DNA of 64,000 nucleotides from Marinicella sediminis (lineage in GTDB: Bacteria > Pseudomonadota > Gammaproteobacteria > Xanthomonadales > Marinicellaceae). Location: positions 62,001 through 126,000 of the forward strand of contig NZ_MVBD01000004.1 of assembly GCF_002000055.1 (NCBI RefSeq). Reading direction: 5' to 3'. Below, one piece after another: positions 17,349 to 28,148 of this stretch (position 1 is its first letter; each line of letters starts with the position of its first letter). The notes beneath the pieces are model-generated. The model ran no database searches, was not told where the DNA came from, and worked only from the letters and a program-made list of their open reading frames with translations. The position numbers and the translations under genes were made by a program.

Positions 17349-17797
17349 TTACTCTTCTCTGCACACAATAAATCAGCTTTGGCCACCACTTTACCGGCAA
17401 CCCTGGCTTTGCATTGATACATGGTCATATTTTTGATGACTTTTTTGATGTGACACTCAAACTCAACCTGGTCACCGGGCACCACAATCTGACTGAACTT
17501 GGCATTGTCTACTTTAACCAGGTAGAACAACGCATCATTGGCCAGCCCTTCCCGGGACAGTTGAGTCAATACCCCGGCTGCCTGCGCCATGGCTTCTATC
17601 ACCATCACGCCAGGCATCACTGGATGATCCGGGAAATGGCCCTGAAACTGAGGCTCATTGAATGTCACATTTTTGATCGCCCTGATCCATTGACCGGGTT
17701 CATATGCCACCACCCTGTCGACCAGTAAAAACGGATAACGGTGAGGTATCAATTCCATGATTTGTTCCACACCGATGGTTTGAGCTTGCTCAGTCAT
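17345..17797 (-). CDS. fabZ: 3-hydroxyacyl-ACP dehydratase
   Basis: Hot-dog-fold dehydratase of fatty acid elongation; competes with LpxA for hydroxyacyl-ACP. 150 aa from the ATG at 17797, which overlaps the lpxD stop by 8 bp; a frame extension upstream lies inside lpxD and is discounted. The catalytic His is in IPHRYPFLLVDRV and the Glu in PGVMVIEAMAQA. Confidence 0.95.
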   Translation of the reverse strand: MTEQAQTIGVEQIMELIPHRYPFLLVDRVVAYEPGQWIRAIKNVTFNEPQFQGHFPDHPVMPGVMVIEAMAQAAGVLTQLSREGLANDALFYLVKVDNAKFSQIVVPGDQVEFECHIKKVIKNMTMYQCKARVAGKVVAKADLLCAEKSK

Positions 17798-18803
17798 TGA
17801 TTTTTTTCTCCAGTTGATTGATTTTGCGGGCCAGTTTGTCCAGTTGCCTGGTCCGAACCGCATTTTTTCGCCACTGACTGGTTTTTTGTAAGGGCGATAC
17901 TGAACTGTATGAGCCGGGTTCTTTGATTGAGTGGGTTACCAGGGCCATGGCCTGAATGGTAACTCCGTCACAGATGTTAATGTGTCCCACAACACCAACA
18001 CCACCACCGATCATACAATTTTTTCCGATCACAGCTGAGCCCGCTATGGCGGTACAGCCTGCAATCACCGTGTGGTCACCTATGACCACATTGTGTCCAA
18101 TTTGAATCTGATTATCCAGCCGCACATCCTGACCCAATATGGTGTTTTCTATGGCACCGCAATCAATCGTAGTATTGGCGCCAATTTCACAATCATCACC
18201 AATTTCAACCACCCCGGTCTGGGGAATTTTCAACCAGCCATCTTTATCACGGGCCAGGCCGAAGCCATCGGCTCCAATCACTGCTCCAGGATGAATGATT
18301 ACGCGATCACCGATCCGGCTGCCAGCTTCAATTTTAACACCGGTCCTGATCTCACAATCGGCTCCAATCACCACGTCTTCTGCGATTGACACATGTGCGG
18401 CCAATCGGCTACCTGAACCAATCTGTGAACGCTCACCAACCACTGACAATGGGCCAAGACTGACATCTTCGGACACTTGTGCTGTTGCTGCCACCACCGC
18501 TGTGGGGTGTTGGCAATGTGGCTGCTGATTATTTACTGCGAACAGATTGGCTACTTTGGCAAACACCACATAAGGGTTATCCGCCAGCAAGGCGTTGCCG
18601 GAAAACTGATCAATCATACCTGGTGAGATGATCACTGCTCCGGCTTGGGTGCTGGCCAGGTATTTGGTGTAATTTGAATTCGCCAGAAAGCTGATTTCAT
18701 CGGCTTTTGCGCCATGCAGCGTACCCACCCGCCGTAACCGGACCTGACCATCTCCCTGGTATTTAAGTTGCAATAACTGTGCGAGTTCGGCGAGGGTTTT
18801 CAT
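17790..18803 (-). CDS. lpxD: UDP-3-O-acylglucosamine N-acyltransferase
   Basis: Third step of lipid A synthesis. About 337 aa: an N-terminal uridine-binding domain, then a long left-handed beta-helix of hexapeptide repeats. The family active-site stretch IQIGHNVVIGDHTVIAG is present. The ATG at 18803 has GAGGGG five bases upstream; a GTG at 18809 is possible. Overlaps fabZ. Confidence 0.95.
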   Translation of the reverse strand: MKTLAELAQLLQLKYQGDGQVRLRRVGTLHGAKADEISFLANSNYTKYLASTQAGAVIISPGMIDQFSGNALLADNPYVVFAKVANLFAVNNQQPHCQHPTAVVAATAQVSEDVSLGPLSVVGERSQIGSGSRLAAHVSIAEDVVIGADCEIRTGVKIEAGSRIGDRVIIHPGAVIGADGFGLARDKDGWLKIPQTGVVEIGDDCEIGANTTIDCGAIENTILGQDVRLDNQIQIGHNVVIGDHTVIAGCTAIAGSAVIGKNCMIGGGVGVVGHINICDGVTIQAMALVTHSIKEPGSYSSVSPLQKTSQWRKNAVRTRQLDKLARKINQLEKKIND

Positions 18804-18812
18804 GGCCACCCC

Positions 18813-19331
18813 TCATTGTCCGGAAGAATAATCAGACCTGAGCTGCTGCAGAATCTCATCAGTGATGTCGATGTCATCATTGGCATACAAAATGGCATTG
18901 ATCAATATCGCATCATAACCATTGTCCTCAGCATACCTGGCCACCACTGTTTTGATTTGATTTTGCACCTCATCAACCAACTGGGAATTGCGGATGGTGA
19001 TGGCATCTTTCAGGTCTTCTTTGGCCCGCCTTACCTGACGGTCCAGGATTCTGGCACGCTCCTGCAATTCAGCCAGCTTGTCCGGGGTCATGAAATTACC
19101 CTCTTTGCTGATGCTGTCCTCCAGTAACTTGAGGTCCGATGCCTGTTGGGCAATTTTGTTATTCTGTTCCTCAAACTCTGCAGTGATGGTGCGGTTGGCA
19201 TCCAGTATCTGCGGAGAACTGTTGATCAGGGTGTTCATATCCACATAGCCGATTTTGCCCTGTGCATGGGCCATGGTAACCCCAAGTGAGGCCACCAACA
19301 TAAACCGGATCAGTGTTTTGAACACAATCAT
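18813..19331 (-). CDS. skp: Periplasmic chaperone Skp/OmpH
   Basis: Trimeric holdase that carries unfolded outer-membrane proteins to BamA. 172 aa, signal peptide cleaved at AHAQ, then GKIGYVDMNTLINSSP and a long charged coiled coil (about residues 45-125). It lies 6 bp after bamA, the standard order. Confidence 0.93.
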   Translation of the reverse strand: MIVFKTLIRFMLVASLGVTMAHAQGKIGYVDMNTLINSSPQILDANRTITAEFEEQNNKIAQQASDLKLLEDSISKEGNFMTPDKLAELQERARILDRQVRRAKEDLKDAITIRNSQLVDEVQNQIKTVVARYAEDNGYDAILINAILYANDDIDITDEILQQLRSDYSSGQ

Positions 19332-19337
19332 GAGTGA

Positions 19338-21809
19338 TTAAAAAGTGTTACCAAAGGTAAATTGTAACCGCTCTGTGCGATCAAGGCGATCGTTATTAAA
19401 TGGTAATGCATAAGAGATCACAATGGGACCAACCGGAGCCTGCCATTTAAGGGCAAAACCGGTAGACATCCTGAGTTCTCTGGCTTCGAAAGAATCAATG
19501 TCATCAAACACGTTGCCCACATCAACAAACCAGGCCAACCTGGCAGCGTTGCTGCTGTCTTTGGCAAATGGCGTAGGAAAGATGACTTCAGCCGAGCCCA
19601 CCACTTTCAGTGAACCACCAATTGGATCACCTGAGCGGGACGTGGTTGGAAAATCAATTTCTTCCTCACGAACACCACCAACCAGTGACTTGGGCCCCAG
19701 GGTATTGTCATCATACCCACGCACTGAATTCACCCCACCGGCAAAGAAGTTTTCAAAAAACGGTAAACCGGAGGAGTCGCCATAACCATCGCCGTAACCA
19801 ATTTCACCACGCAATGATAAAGTCAGTTTATCGGTCAGAGGGAAGAGGATATTTTCTTTCAGGTTAATCTTGTAAAACTCAGCTGTACTGCTGGGTAAAG
19901 AGGCTTCAAAACCAATCGAGTGATAAGCACCCCGGGTTGGATTAAAATAGCGGTTCCGACTGTCTCTTGCCCATCTGGCCTCGGCTTTGTACAGGGTGAA
20001 CGCCCGGCGGTACTGGAACGGAATGTTGATCAGTTCACCTTCCACCCCGGTGGCTGGTGGGATGCTGCCATCCGGATAACATTGTCCGGTCAGGTCTGGT
20101 AAGGTGGTGTCATCTTCGGGACGGACAATCGCCTGACACGAATAGGCATAACCGCCCAGGGCAATCAGATCATCAACAATGGCATCGGCTGTGAAGCCTT
20201 CATTGGCACGCAATGAAATGCGCTCATATGAAAAGTTGGTATAAATCCGGTCAAACTCTGTGATCGGGAAGCTCGCCTGTACACCCAGTGCGCCATTGGT
20301 TGAGTTGTACTGCGCAATGTTGGCATCTCCCTGATCAATGTTGGTGAAATTCATGCTGTAACCCAATGAAATCCCGTCATCAGTGAAGTAAGGGTTTTCA
20401 TACAACAAATTCAATCGTTTGTAGAAGTCCGATGTATTCACCGCCACGGATAAGGTGTTACCACTGCCCAACAGGTTTTGCAGTGACACACTGGTCGAGA
20501 AATTCAAACCACTGAGCTGTGAATAACCCAGACCAAATGTAAACTGTCCTGAATTTCGTTCCTTGACTGTCACGTTGACATCGATTTGATCCTCTGTACC
20601 GGGGACCTGTTCAGTTTCGATTTCAACTTCTTCAAAATATGGCTTTTGTTGCAACCGCAGTTTGGAGCGGTCGATCAATGCCTGCGAGAACCAGGCGCCT
20701 TCAAACTGGCGCATTTCCCTGCGCAGGACTTCGTCTTTGGTTTTGGTGTTTCCTATGAAGTTGATCCTGCGAACATACACTTTTTTACCTGGTAACACAA
20801 AGAAAGTCACATCAACTGTTTTTTCTTCTTCATTGATCTGTGTCACCGGTTGAATTTCAGCAAAAGCATAACCCCGATTGGCCAGCACCGCCTTCAGGGT
20901 GTTGTTGGTCATTTCAATGTAGTTTTGAGCAAACACCTGACCTTCGGTGGTCAGCAGGTATTGTTGCATGATCGATTTGTCATAAATCAGGTTCCCGGTC
21001 AGTTCCTGTTTACCAAATTTAAACTGATCACCCTCCTGAATGTTGGCGGTGATGTAGATGTCTTTCTTGTCGTTACTGATGGTGACTTGGACCGACTCAA
21101 CTTCGGCGTTCACATACCCACGGTCCATGTAATAGGATTTCAGTTTTTCCAGATCTCCATTGAGTTTTTCTTTGGAATATTGATCATCCTGCGAATACCA
21201 TGAAAGCCAGTTGGTGGTATCAGATTCAAATGCTTCTATCAATTCTTCGTCAGTAAAAACCGTGTTGCCTACGATTTTAATGTGTTTGATTTTGGCTGAC
21301 TTGCCCTCATCAATGTTGATGTTAACCAAAACCCTGTTTCGGTCCAGCTCCTGAACATTGGTATCAATTTCAACGTTGTATTTGCCCCGCGAAAAAAACT
21401 GATTAACCAGCTCATTTTTAACCCGCTCCAGTTCCAACTGATCAAACACTTCACCTTCAGACAATCCGATGCTGTTCAAACCCTGCATCAACTCTTCGGT
21501 TTTAATGCTTTTATTACCATCAATGCGAATGGTGGCAATGGCCGGCCGCTCATCGACCTGGACAATCAACACATCACCTTCTCGCAACATTTTTACATCA
21601 TGAAAATAGCCGGTCGAAAACACACTTTCAATCGCCGAGCGGATACTGGCCGCATCAACCGTGTCACCGCGTTCAATCGGCAGGTAAGAAAATATGGTGC
21701 CATGAGAAATTCTGTCCGCACCCAGAATTCTGATGTCGCTGACCGCAAATGGATCCAATGCCTTTACCTGAAACGATAAAAACAGCAAAAGTAAAATGAT
21801 ATTTCGCAT
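19338..21809 (-). CDS. bamA: Outer-membrane protein assembly factor BamA
   Basis: Omp85 core of the BAM complex. 823 aa: signal peptide, five POTRA domains (about residues 20-425), and a 16-stranded barrel. The conserved lid-loop motif SVRGYDDNTLGP is present, and the chain ends RLQFTFGNTF with a terminal Phe beta-signal. The region around residues 560-600 carries an insertion with two cysteines, probably an extracellular loop. Preceded by rseP and followed by skp. Confidence 0.97.
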   Translation of the reverse strand: MRNIILLLLFLSFQVKALDPFAVSDIRILGADRISHGTIFSYLPIERGDTVDAASIRSAIESVFSTGYFHDVKMLREGDVLIVQVDERPAIATIRIDGNKSIKTEELMQGLNSIGLSEGEVFDQLELERVKNELVNQFFSRGKYNVEIDTNVQELDRNRVLVNINIDEGKSAKIKHIKIVGNTVFTDEELIEAFESDTTNWLSWYSQDDQYSKEKLNGDLEKLKSYYMDRGYVNAEVESVQVTISNDKKDIYITANIQEGDQFKFGKQELTGNLIYDKSIMQQYLLTTEGQVFAQNYIEMTNNTLKAVLANRGYAFAEIQPVTQINEEEKTVDVTFFVLPGKKVYVRRINFIGNTKTKDEVLRREMRQFEGAWFSQALIDRSKLRLQQKPYFEEVEIETEQVPGTEDQIDVNVTVKERNSGQFTFGLGYSQLSGLNFSTSVSLQNLLGSGNTLSVAVNTSDFYKRLNLLYENPYFTDDGISLGYSMNFTNIDQGDANIAQYNSTNGALGVQASFPITEFDRIYTNFSYERISLRANEGFTADAIVDDLIALGGYAYSCQAIVRPEDDTTLPDLTGQCYPDGSIPPATGVEGELINIPFQYRRAFTLYKAEARWARDSRNRYFNPTRGAYHSIGFEASLPSSTAEFYKINLKENILFPLTDKLTLSLRGEIGYGDGYGDSSGLPFFENFFAGGVNSVRGYDDNTLGPKSLVGGVREEEIDFPTTSRSGDPIGGSLKVVGSAEVIFPTPFAKDSSNAARLAWFVDVGNVFDDIDSFEARELRMSTGFALKWQAPVGPIVISYALPFNNDRLDRTERLQFTFGNTF

Positions 21810-21838
21810 AGGTTTTGATTTTAATATTTTTTTGTATT

Positions 21839-23206
21839 TTAAGTCACTGACCTTAAAATGTCGTTATAAAAAGCTAAAGACATCAAAGAAAATAGCAGAA
21901 ACATTCCAATGAATTGGGCCTTCATCTCGAATTGTTCGCTGAGGGGTGAACCCTTGATTTTCTCAAACAGCAGAAACAACATTTGACCACCATCCAGCAT
22001 CGGTATTGGTAACAGGTTAATGATTCCCAGACTCAAGCTAACCAAAGCCAAAAATGACAAGTACCAGGAAAACCCCCGTGAAGCCGAATCATTGGCCACC
22101 TGAGCGATGGTAATCGGGCCTGACAGGTTTTTCAATGAGGCCTTGCCGGTTACCAGCTTCCACATCATTTCAAGTGATTTGCTGGTGATTTTCCCCACCT
22201 GCCCAAAAGCCTGTGTCACCGACTCAAGCGGACCATAGGACAAGTTAAAAAATAAACCACGGTAGTAATTCAGATCAGCTTCGGCCGGAGGTTGCGACCG
22301 GACACCCAGAATCTTACGACTGCTGTCATCCGGGTCGGTCATCAATGCCGGCACCTGCACTTGCTGAGGTAGTCCGTTTCTCAGAAACTCCACATTGATC
22401 GGCCCTGTTTTGATGGCCCCTATGATGTCTGTCACATCATACCAGTCGGTCACCGCTTGTCCATTGATGGCGGTGATCTCGTCTCCCTGTTGTAAACCCG
22501 CTTTGGCTGCCGGCAACCCTGCTTCCAGTTCATCCATGATGGCCGGAACCGGAATGGTGTAAGCTTTCAATCCAATGTGATCGATCAACTTTTCTTCGGG
22601 AACCCATTCAGGGACTCTGGACAAGTAAAGTGTTCTGTTCAACTGAGTACCTGTTGCAGTCCTGACTTCAACCGTTACATCTCGCCGGTCAATGCCAGCA
22701 GTGATCAACTGTAACGACACATCAGACCAGGTTCTGATGTCTTCTCCATCAATACTCAACAACTGGTCTTTGCCGGCAAATCCAGCTTCAGCCATCAAAG
22801 CTGTGGGTTCATCTATGGTCGGGTGGATTTCATTTTTTCCAACCACAAACATCAGCCAGTACAATGCAAAGGCCAGGATAAAATTAAATGCCGGCCCGGC
22901 AACCATGATCAGGAATCTTTGCCAGATTGGCTTATGATTGAAAGTTTGGTCCAGCTCTTCAGCTGGCACATCACAATCACGCACATCAAGCATTTTGACA
23001 TAGCCACCCAATGGGATGGGGGCCACCGCAATTTCGGTGCCTTGCTTATCATAACGTGACCAAATGGGTTTGCCAAAACCGACGCAGAACCGCAACACCC
23101 TGACTTTGAACAGCCGGGCCATCCAGAAATGCCCCAGTTCATGAAAAGTGACCAATACCCCAAGGGTGATGATGAGCCAGAAAATACTGCCAAATAAGGT
23201 TTCCAT
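21839..23206 (-). CDS. rseP: Site-2 intramembrane zinc protease RseP
   Basis: Cleaves anti-sigma factor RseA after DegS in the sigma-E envelope stress pathway. 455 aa with the metalloprotease motif HELGH in the first membrane helix (TFHELGHFWMARLF), two PDZ domains (about 115-300) and the C-terminal zinc-ligand motif LLPIPMLDGGQ. Lies between dxr and bamA as in E. coli. Confidence 0.96.
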   Translation of the reverse strand: METLFGSIFWLIITLGVLVTFHELGHFWMARLFKVRVLRFCVGFGKPIWSRYDKQGTEIAVAPIPLGGYVKMLDVRDCDVPAEELDQTFNHKPIWQRFLIMVAGPAFNFILAFALYWLMFVVGKNEIHPTIDEPTALMAEAGFAGKDQLLSIDGEDIRTWSDVSLQLITAGIDRRDVTVEVRTATGTQLNRTLYLSRVPEWVPEEKLIDHIGLKAYTIPVPAIMDELEAGLPAAKAGLQQGDEITAINGQAVTDWYDVTDIIGAIKTGPINVEFLRNGLPQQVQVPALMTDPDDSSRKILGVRSQPPAEADLNYYRGLFFNLSYGPLESVTQAFGQVGKITSKSLEMMWKLVTGKASLKNLSGPITIAQVANDSASRGFSWYLSFLALVSLSLGIINLLPIPMLDGGQMLFLLFEKIKGSPLSEQFEMKAQFIGMFLLFSLMSLAFYNDILRSVT

Positions 23207-23211
23207 TGAAA

Positions 23212-24384
23212 TTAATTCGCTTGTTTAATGAGTTGTTGTGTCAGTACCCTGACCCGGCGGTCCAGTTCACTCAGCTGAGCCATGGATTCGACCGCTTCTA
23301 TGGGTAAAGAATTCAGTATTTTATCATTCATTTCAGGAATTTGCAGAAAGCCAATCTGGTGATTCAAGAATGCTTTTACCGTCACTTCATTGGCGGCATT
23401 CAGGATGGCAGCGGCAGTGCCGCCATGACGAATCGCTTGTCTGGCCAGATCAAGGCATGGAAACTTGTGGTCATCAGCAGCAGTGAACTGCAGCTGACCA
23501 ACACTGAGTAAGTCGAGAAAACTGGCATTGTTGGTGATGCGCTGACCAAGCCCCAGACCAAATGAAATGGGTATTTGCATGTCCGGATCGCCCAACTGTG
23601 CCAACACCGACCCATCCAGATAGTTGACCATCGAATGAATGATGCTTTGTGGGTGCACCATAACACCGATCTCTGTTTCCGGCATGTTGAATAACCAATG
23701 GGCCTCAATCACTTCCAACCCTTTATTCATCAATGTGGCCGAATCAACAGAAATTTTCGCGCCCATGTCCCAACGTGGATGCGCCACTGCCTGTTCTGGA
23801 GTGATGCTGGCAAATTCAGCTAACGGTTTTTCCCAGAATGGACCACCTGAGGCAGTCAGTGTGATGCTGGCCACACCAACAGGGCGTTCGCCCACCTGAT
23901 AAGATGTACCAAGACACTGATATATGGCATTGTGTTCGCTGTCAAGCGGTATGATACGTGCGCCTTTTTCGCGGGCTCTTGGCATCACCAGTTCACCTGC
24001 CGAGACAATCGACTCCTTGTTTGCCAGCAACAGGGTTTTTCCTGCATCCACAGCTGCCATGACAGAGGACATGCCAGCGTTGCCGACAATACCGGCCACC
24101 ACCATGTCAACCACGGATTCATTAACCAGTTGGTTCAGCGCCTCATGACCCATCGTGACCTCAATTCCGCTGGCTGTTAGCCCCTGCTGAACTTCTGGGT
24201 ACGCCGATTCACTGGTGACACAGACCACAGCTGGCCGGAACTCCAAAGCCAGGCGGATCAATTTGGTTGCATTGTTGTGCCCGGATAAGGCAAATACCTT
24301 GAATTTTTCAGGGTGTTTTCTGATGATTGCCAGGGTGGAATCACCGATGGAACCGGTGGCACCCAATACCGCCAGTTGTTTCAT
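23212..24384 (-). CDS. dxr: 1-deoxy-D-xylulose-5-phosphate reductoisomerase
   Basis: Makes 2-C-methyl-D-erythritol 4-phosphate in the MEP isoprenoid pathway, with NADPH and a divalent metal. 390 aa. The Rossmann motif VLGATGSIGDSTL opens the protein; metal ligands are in PLDSEHNAI; the flexible loop TASGGPFW and KGLEVIEAHWLF follow. Its ATG overlaps the cdsA TGA (ATGA). Confidence 0.97.
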   Translation of the reverse strand: MKQLAVLGATGSIGDSTLAIIRKHPEKFKVFALSGHNNATKLIRLALEFRPAVVCVTSESAYPEVQQGLTASGIEVTMGHEALNQLVNESVVDMVVAGIVGNAGMSSVMAAVDAGKTLLLANKESIVSAGELVMPRAREKGARIIPLDSEHNAIYQCLGTSYQVGERPVGVASITLTASGGPFWEKPLAEFASITPEQAVAHPRWDMGAKISVDSATLMNKGLEVIEAHWLFNMPETEIGVMVHPQSIIHSMVNYLDGSVLAQLGDPDMQIPISFGLGLGQRITNNASFLDLLSVGQLQFTAADDHKFPCLDLARQAIRHGGTAAAILNAANEVTVKAFLNHQIGFLQIPEMNDKILNSLPIEAVESMAQLSELDRRVRVLTQQLIKQAN

Positions 24385-25175
24385 AACCAGCTCAGGGCAT
24401 AATGAAACAAAGGCGCAGCCGCTATCAGGCTGTCAAAGCGATCAATGAATCCGCCATGACCGGGCAATAAACCTGAACTGTCTTTGACCCCGGCCTGGCG
24501 TTTACCCAGACTGGCAGTGAGGTCTCCTACCACTGAGAACAGGGCAATCACCATCATTGCCAGCATGGTTGACCACCAGGGCAGATTCATCAGTTGACTC
24601 AAGACCAACGCATAGATGGCCACAAACAGTTGAGCCCCGATGACTCCTTCCCAGGTTTTCCCCGGGCTGATGTTGATCGCCAGCTTATGTTTACCCAGGG
24701 TCTTACCACTGACGTAAGCTCCAATGTCAGCAACCCAAATAAGAATGAAAACTGACAGGGTCCACCACTGACCGGATTCACGGGCATGCAAGGCCAGTAA
24801 ACTGATGGCAAAGATCATGATGGCAATCACTCCAAGAATGCCTTTAATCAAGACATCCGCGGTGGAGTTGGCCTGTCCCCAACGGTAATTAAGCAACCAC
24901 AATAAAGCCAATAACCAGATCACCACATAAGTGATGATCAGGGGTTGCAAAGCCAGTAAATTCTGGTGATAAAGCCATAATGTCAGGATCGTTATCATCA
25001 CTGCATTGAGAAAAGCCAGTGGCGATTTCAGTTGATTGATCTTCAGCCATTCCCAGGTTGCAGCCACCTGAATAACGGCTACCAATACAGCCATCCACAA
25101 GGCTGTTCCATAAATCACAATGGCCAATAAAACCGGCGCCAATAAAAGGGCTGTAATGATGCGTTGTTTAAGCAT
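24381..25175 (-). CDS. cdsA: Phosphatidate cytidylyltransferase
   Basis: Makes CDP-diacylglycerol, precursor of all phospholipids. Polytopic inner-membrane protein of about 264 aa with the CdsA signature SLGKRQAGVKDSSGLLPGHG near the C-terminus. I chose the ATG at 25175 because MLKQRIITALLL matches the usual family N-terminus; a GTG at 25187 would add four residues. It overlaps uppS by 8 bp. Confidence 0.94.
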   Translation of the reverse strand: MLKQRIITALLLAPVLLAIVIYGTALWMAVLVAVIQVAATWEWLKINQLKSPLAFLNAVMITILTLWLYHQNLLALQPLIITYVVIWLLALLWLLNYRWGQANSTADVLIKGILGVIAIMIFAISLLALHARESGQWWTLSVFILIWVADIGAYVSGKTLGKHKLAINISPGKTWEGVIGAQLFVAIYALVLSQLMNLPWWSTMLAMMVIALFSVVGDLTASLGKRQAGVKDSSGLLPGHGGFIDRFDSLIAAAPLFHYALSWL

Positions 25176-25881
25176 TGATTTGTTCACTGGTTTGGCCGAA
25201 ACGGCGTTCTCTTAATTTGTATTGACTGATCAGATTGCGCAATTCATCGTGTTTGAAATCGGGCCACAGGGTGTCAACGAAAAACAATTCCGCATAGGCA
25301 ATTTGCCACAGCAGGAAATTGGAAATCCGCTGCTCACCTCCGGTTCTGATGAGCAAGTCTACAGCAGGTTGATCACCCAGGCTCAAGTAATGATTGAATT
25401 GCACTTCACTGATGTCATGCGGATGAATATCCCCATTGGCTACTTCAAGACACATTTGCCTGGCGGCCTGGCAAATGTCCCATTTGCCCCCGTAATTGAC
25501 AGCAATGTTGAGGGTCAGCTTTTGCTCAGCAGGCTGTAATGCAGCAACCTCGTGCATTTTATTTTGTAAGGAATCGGAGAATTTTGACAGATCGCCAATG
25601 AATTGTTGTTGCACACCCTGAGCCAGCAATTCGGGCGTCTCCTTTTTCAGGGAACGCATGAACAACTCCATCAGGCGCTGTACTTCTTTGGGTGGTCTTG
25701 ACCAGTTTTCACTGCTGAAGGCAAACAAAGTCAGGTGAGGTACCTGTTGTTCAACACAGGTTTCAATCACTGCCCTGACAGACTTGACCCCAGCCTGATG
25801 ACCAAAGGTGCGCGGCCGTTTACGCCGGGTTGCCCATCGCCCGTTTCCATCCATGATTATGGCGATGTGCTTTAAAGTCAT
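25168..25881 (-). CDS. uppS: Undecaprenyl diphosphate synthase
   Basis: cis-Prenyltransferase that makes the C55 carrier lipid precursor. 237 aa. AIIMDGNGRWATRR contains the catalytic Asp, and RTGGEQRISNFLLWQ with YAELFFVDTLWPDF forms the C-terminal substrate site. Lies between frr and cdsA. Confidence 0.96.
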   Translation of the reverse strand: MTLKHIAIIMDGNGRWATRRKRPRTFGHQAGVKSVRAVIETCVEQQVPHLTLFAFSSENWSRPPKEVQRLMELFMRSLKKETPELLAQGVQQQFIGDLSKFSDSLQNKMHEVAALQPAEQKLTLNIAVNYGGKWDICQAARQMCLEVANGDIHPHDISEVQFNHYLSLGDQPAVDLLIRTGGEQRISNFLLWQIAYAELFFVDTLWPDFKHDELRNLISQYKLRERRFGQTSEQINA

Positions 25882-25900
25882 TATCAGTGAGCGCCGGCTT

Positions 25901-26458
25901 TCAGATTTCCATCAGTTCTTTTTCTTTGTCAGCGATCACGTCATCGACCTGATTGACAAATTTATCGGTGACATCCTGCACCCGCTTTTCTGACCCATGC
26001 AAATCGTCTTCAGTGATTTCTTTGTCATTGAGCAGGCTTTTCAATTGTGTATTGGCATCACGCCTGATGTTTCGGATGGCAATTTTGCTGTTTTCTGCAA
26101 TTTGTCCAACCAGTTTCACCAGATCTTTTCTGCGCTCTTCGGTCAATGGTGGCAGAGGTATTCTGATCACCATGCCAGCACTGACTGGATTCAGGCCAAG
26201 GTTTGATGACATGATGGCCTTTTCAATCGGTGCAATCATGGTTTTTTCCCATGGGGTTACAGTCAATGTCCTTGAATCCTGTACAGCCACATTGGCCACC
26301 TGGTTCAATGCCGAAGGCGAACCATAGTAATCAACCATAATGCCATCCAGCAGACTGGTGTTGGCACGACCGGTTCTGACACCTTTCAACTCATTGTGCA
26401 ATGCTTCAATGGTTTTACTCATGCGTTGATTGGCTTCTTTGATAATGTCTTCTATCAT
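25901..26458 (-). CDS. frr: Ribosome recycling factor
   Basis: Splits post-termination ribosomes with EF-G. 185 aa from the second of two adjacent ATGs, seven bases after AGGAG; the first (26461) is only four bases away. Conserved [13 protein letters not shown] and [10 protein letters not shown] are present. Confidence 0.96.
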   Translation of the reverse strand: MIEDIIKEANQRMSKTIEALHNELKGVRTGRANTSLLDGIMVDYYGSPSALNQVANVAVQDSRTLTVTPWEKTMIAPIEKAIMSSNLGLNPVSAGMVIRIPLPPLTEERRKDLVKLVGQIAENSKIAIRNIRRDANTQLKSLLNDKEITEDDLHGSEKRVQDVTDKFVNQVDDVIADKEKELMEI

Positions 26459-26472
26459 CATGTATCTCCTGA

Positions 26473-27195
26473 TTAAGCAGTGACAATGGTTCCAATGTTG
26501 CTACCCTTGACGATGTCCATCAGGGCGCCTTCCTGGTTCATGTTAAATATCTGAATCGGCATTTTCCGATCTCGGCACAACACCACAGCTGAGGTATCCA
26601 TCACCGCTAGTTTCTTTTCAATCACTTCATCGTATGTGAGGTGATCGTATTTGAAAGCGTTGGGATCAGTCACCGGATCAGCAGAATAAATGCCATCAAC
26701 TTTGGTCGCCTTCAAAACAATGTCTGCATTGATTTCGATGGCCCGGAGGCTGGCGGCTGAATCGGTGGTGAAAAATGGATTGCCGATGCCAGCAGCAAAG
26801 ACGGTGATGTTGCCTTTTTGTAAATGACGTATGGCACGTCTGCGGATGTAATCTTCACAAACCTCGTGGATGCCAATGGCTGACATGACCCTGACTTTGA
26901 TGCCTTGTTTTTCCAGGGCGTTTTGTAATGCCAGTGAGTTCATCACCGTAGCCAGCATACCCATATGATCGCCAGTGACCCGATCGATACCGGATTTACT
27001 CAAACCGGCACCGCGGAAAATGTTACCACCTCCGATCACGATGCCAATTTGAACGCCCAGGGCATGAACCTGGGCGATTTCTTGTGATATGCGATTGATG
27101 ACCTGAGGATCTATTCCATAGTCCTCAGAGCCCATCAATGCTTCACCGCTGAGTTTCAGCAGTATTCTTTTATATTTCAGTGAATCAATTTCCAC
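26473..27195 (-). CDS. pyrH: UMP kinase
   Basis: Phosphorylates UMP to UDP. 240 aa of the amino-acid-kinase fold, with [24 protein letters not shown] and the C-terminal KGSNIGTIV. The start is GTG, overlapping tsf by 11 bp, with no in-frame ATG nearby. Confidence 0.95.
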   Translation of the reverse strand: MEIDSLKYKRILLKLSGEALMGSEDYGIDPQVINRISQEIAQVHALGVQIGIVIGGGNIFRGAGLSKSGIDRVTGDHMGMLATVMNSLALQNALEKQGIKVRVMSAIGIHEVCEDYIRRRAIRHLQKGNITVFAAGIGNPFFTTDSAASLRAIEINADIVLKATKVDGIYSADPVTDPNAFKYDHLTYDEVIEKKLAVMDTSAVVLCRDRKMPIQIFNMNQEGALMDIVKGSNIGTIVTA

Positions 27196-28066
27196 GAGCT
27201 TGTGCCATTACTTCCTCGACAAAGTTATCTTCTTTCTTTTCGATACCTTCGCCAACTTCAAAACGCACAAATTCTACCACATCTGCGTTTTTGGCACTTA
27301 ATAATTTCTCTACGCTCATGTCAGGGTCTTTGACAAACTGCTGACCTTTCAAAGTGATCTCAGCCAGGTATTTTCTGATTCGTCCACCAACCATTTTTTC
27401 AATGATTTCAGCTGGTTTACCAGAATCCTGCGCCTGGGCAATGAGGATTTCTTTTTCTTTTTCCAGTTGCTCTGCAGGAACCTGCTCTTCAGCAACATAT
27501 TCAGGATTGGCAGCAGCCACATGCATAGCCAGGTCTTTAACCAACTCATCATCACCACCGGTAACAGACACAACCACACCAATGTTTTTACCATGAGAAT
27601 AGGCACCCACTTGACCACCATCAGCAGCAGTGATCAGCTGAACACGTCGCAATTGAACATTTTCACCAATTTTGGCCACCAGATCAGTTCTTGATTGCTC
27701 GAGGGTTTTACCATCCACTTCGGCATTCATGACAGACTCAACATCAGAGGCTTTGTGTTGCAATGTGGTGGCCAGCACCAGATCCGCAAAAGCCAGGAAG
27801 TTTTCATCTTTGGCCACAAAGTCAGTCTCACAGTTGACTTCCACCATTACGGCAGTTGTGTTGTCATCTGAAACTGCAATTTTGATGATGCCATCGGCAG
27901 CCACTCGACCTGATTTTTTGGCCGCTTTAGCAGCACCTGATTTTCTCAGATTTTCAATTGCTACTTCCAAATTGCCATCGGTTTCAACCAATGCTTTTTT
28001 ACATTCCATCATTCCGGCGCCGGTGATTTCCCGTAATTCTTTAACCATAGAAGCTGTAATGCTCAT
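27185..28066 (-). CDS. tsf: Elongation factor Ts
   Basis: Nucleotide exchange factor for EF-Tu. 293 aa from the ATG with GAGG upstream; an extension from TTG 28084 is unlikely. The N-terminal [17 protein letters not shown] and the core motif [11 protein letters not shown] are typical. It is separated from rpsB by a hairpin that may attenuate transcription. Confidence 0.96.
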   Translation of the reverse strand: MSITASMVKELREITGAGMMECKKALVETDGNLEVAIENLRKSGAAKAAKKSGRVAADGIIKIAVSDDNTTAVMVEVNCETDFVAKDENFLAFADLVLATTLQHKASDVESVMNAEVDGKTLEQSRTDLVAKIGENVQLRRVQLITAADGGQVGAYSHGKNIGVVVSVTGGDDELVKDLAMHVAAANPEYVAEEQVPAEQLEKEKEILIAQAQDSGKPAEIIEKMVGGRIRKYLAEITLKGQQFVKDPDMSVEKLLSAKNADVVEFVRFEVGEGIEKKEDNFVEEVMAQARGN

Positions 28067-28090
28067 CGTTTTTTCCTCGTTCAATATGTG

Positions 28091-28123
28091 AAAATAGTCC
28101 GGCCCCTTTACAAGGACCGGACT
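28091..28123 (-). terminator. Hairpin between rpsB and tsf, possible attenuator
   Basis: On the minus strand AGTCCGG and CCGGACT pair around an inner CCTT/AAGG, then ATTTTC follows. The short U-run suggests partial termination, as known for the E. coli rpsB-tsf junction. Confidence 0.5.
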
Positions 28124-28148
28124 TTGGTTTTTGACATGTACCGAAATT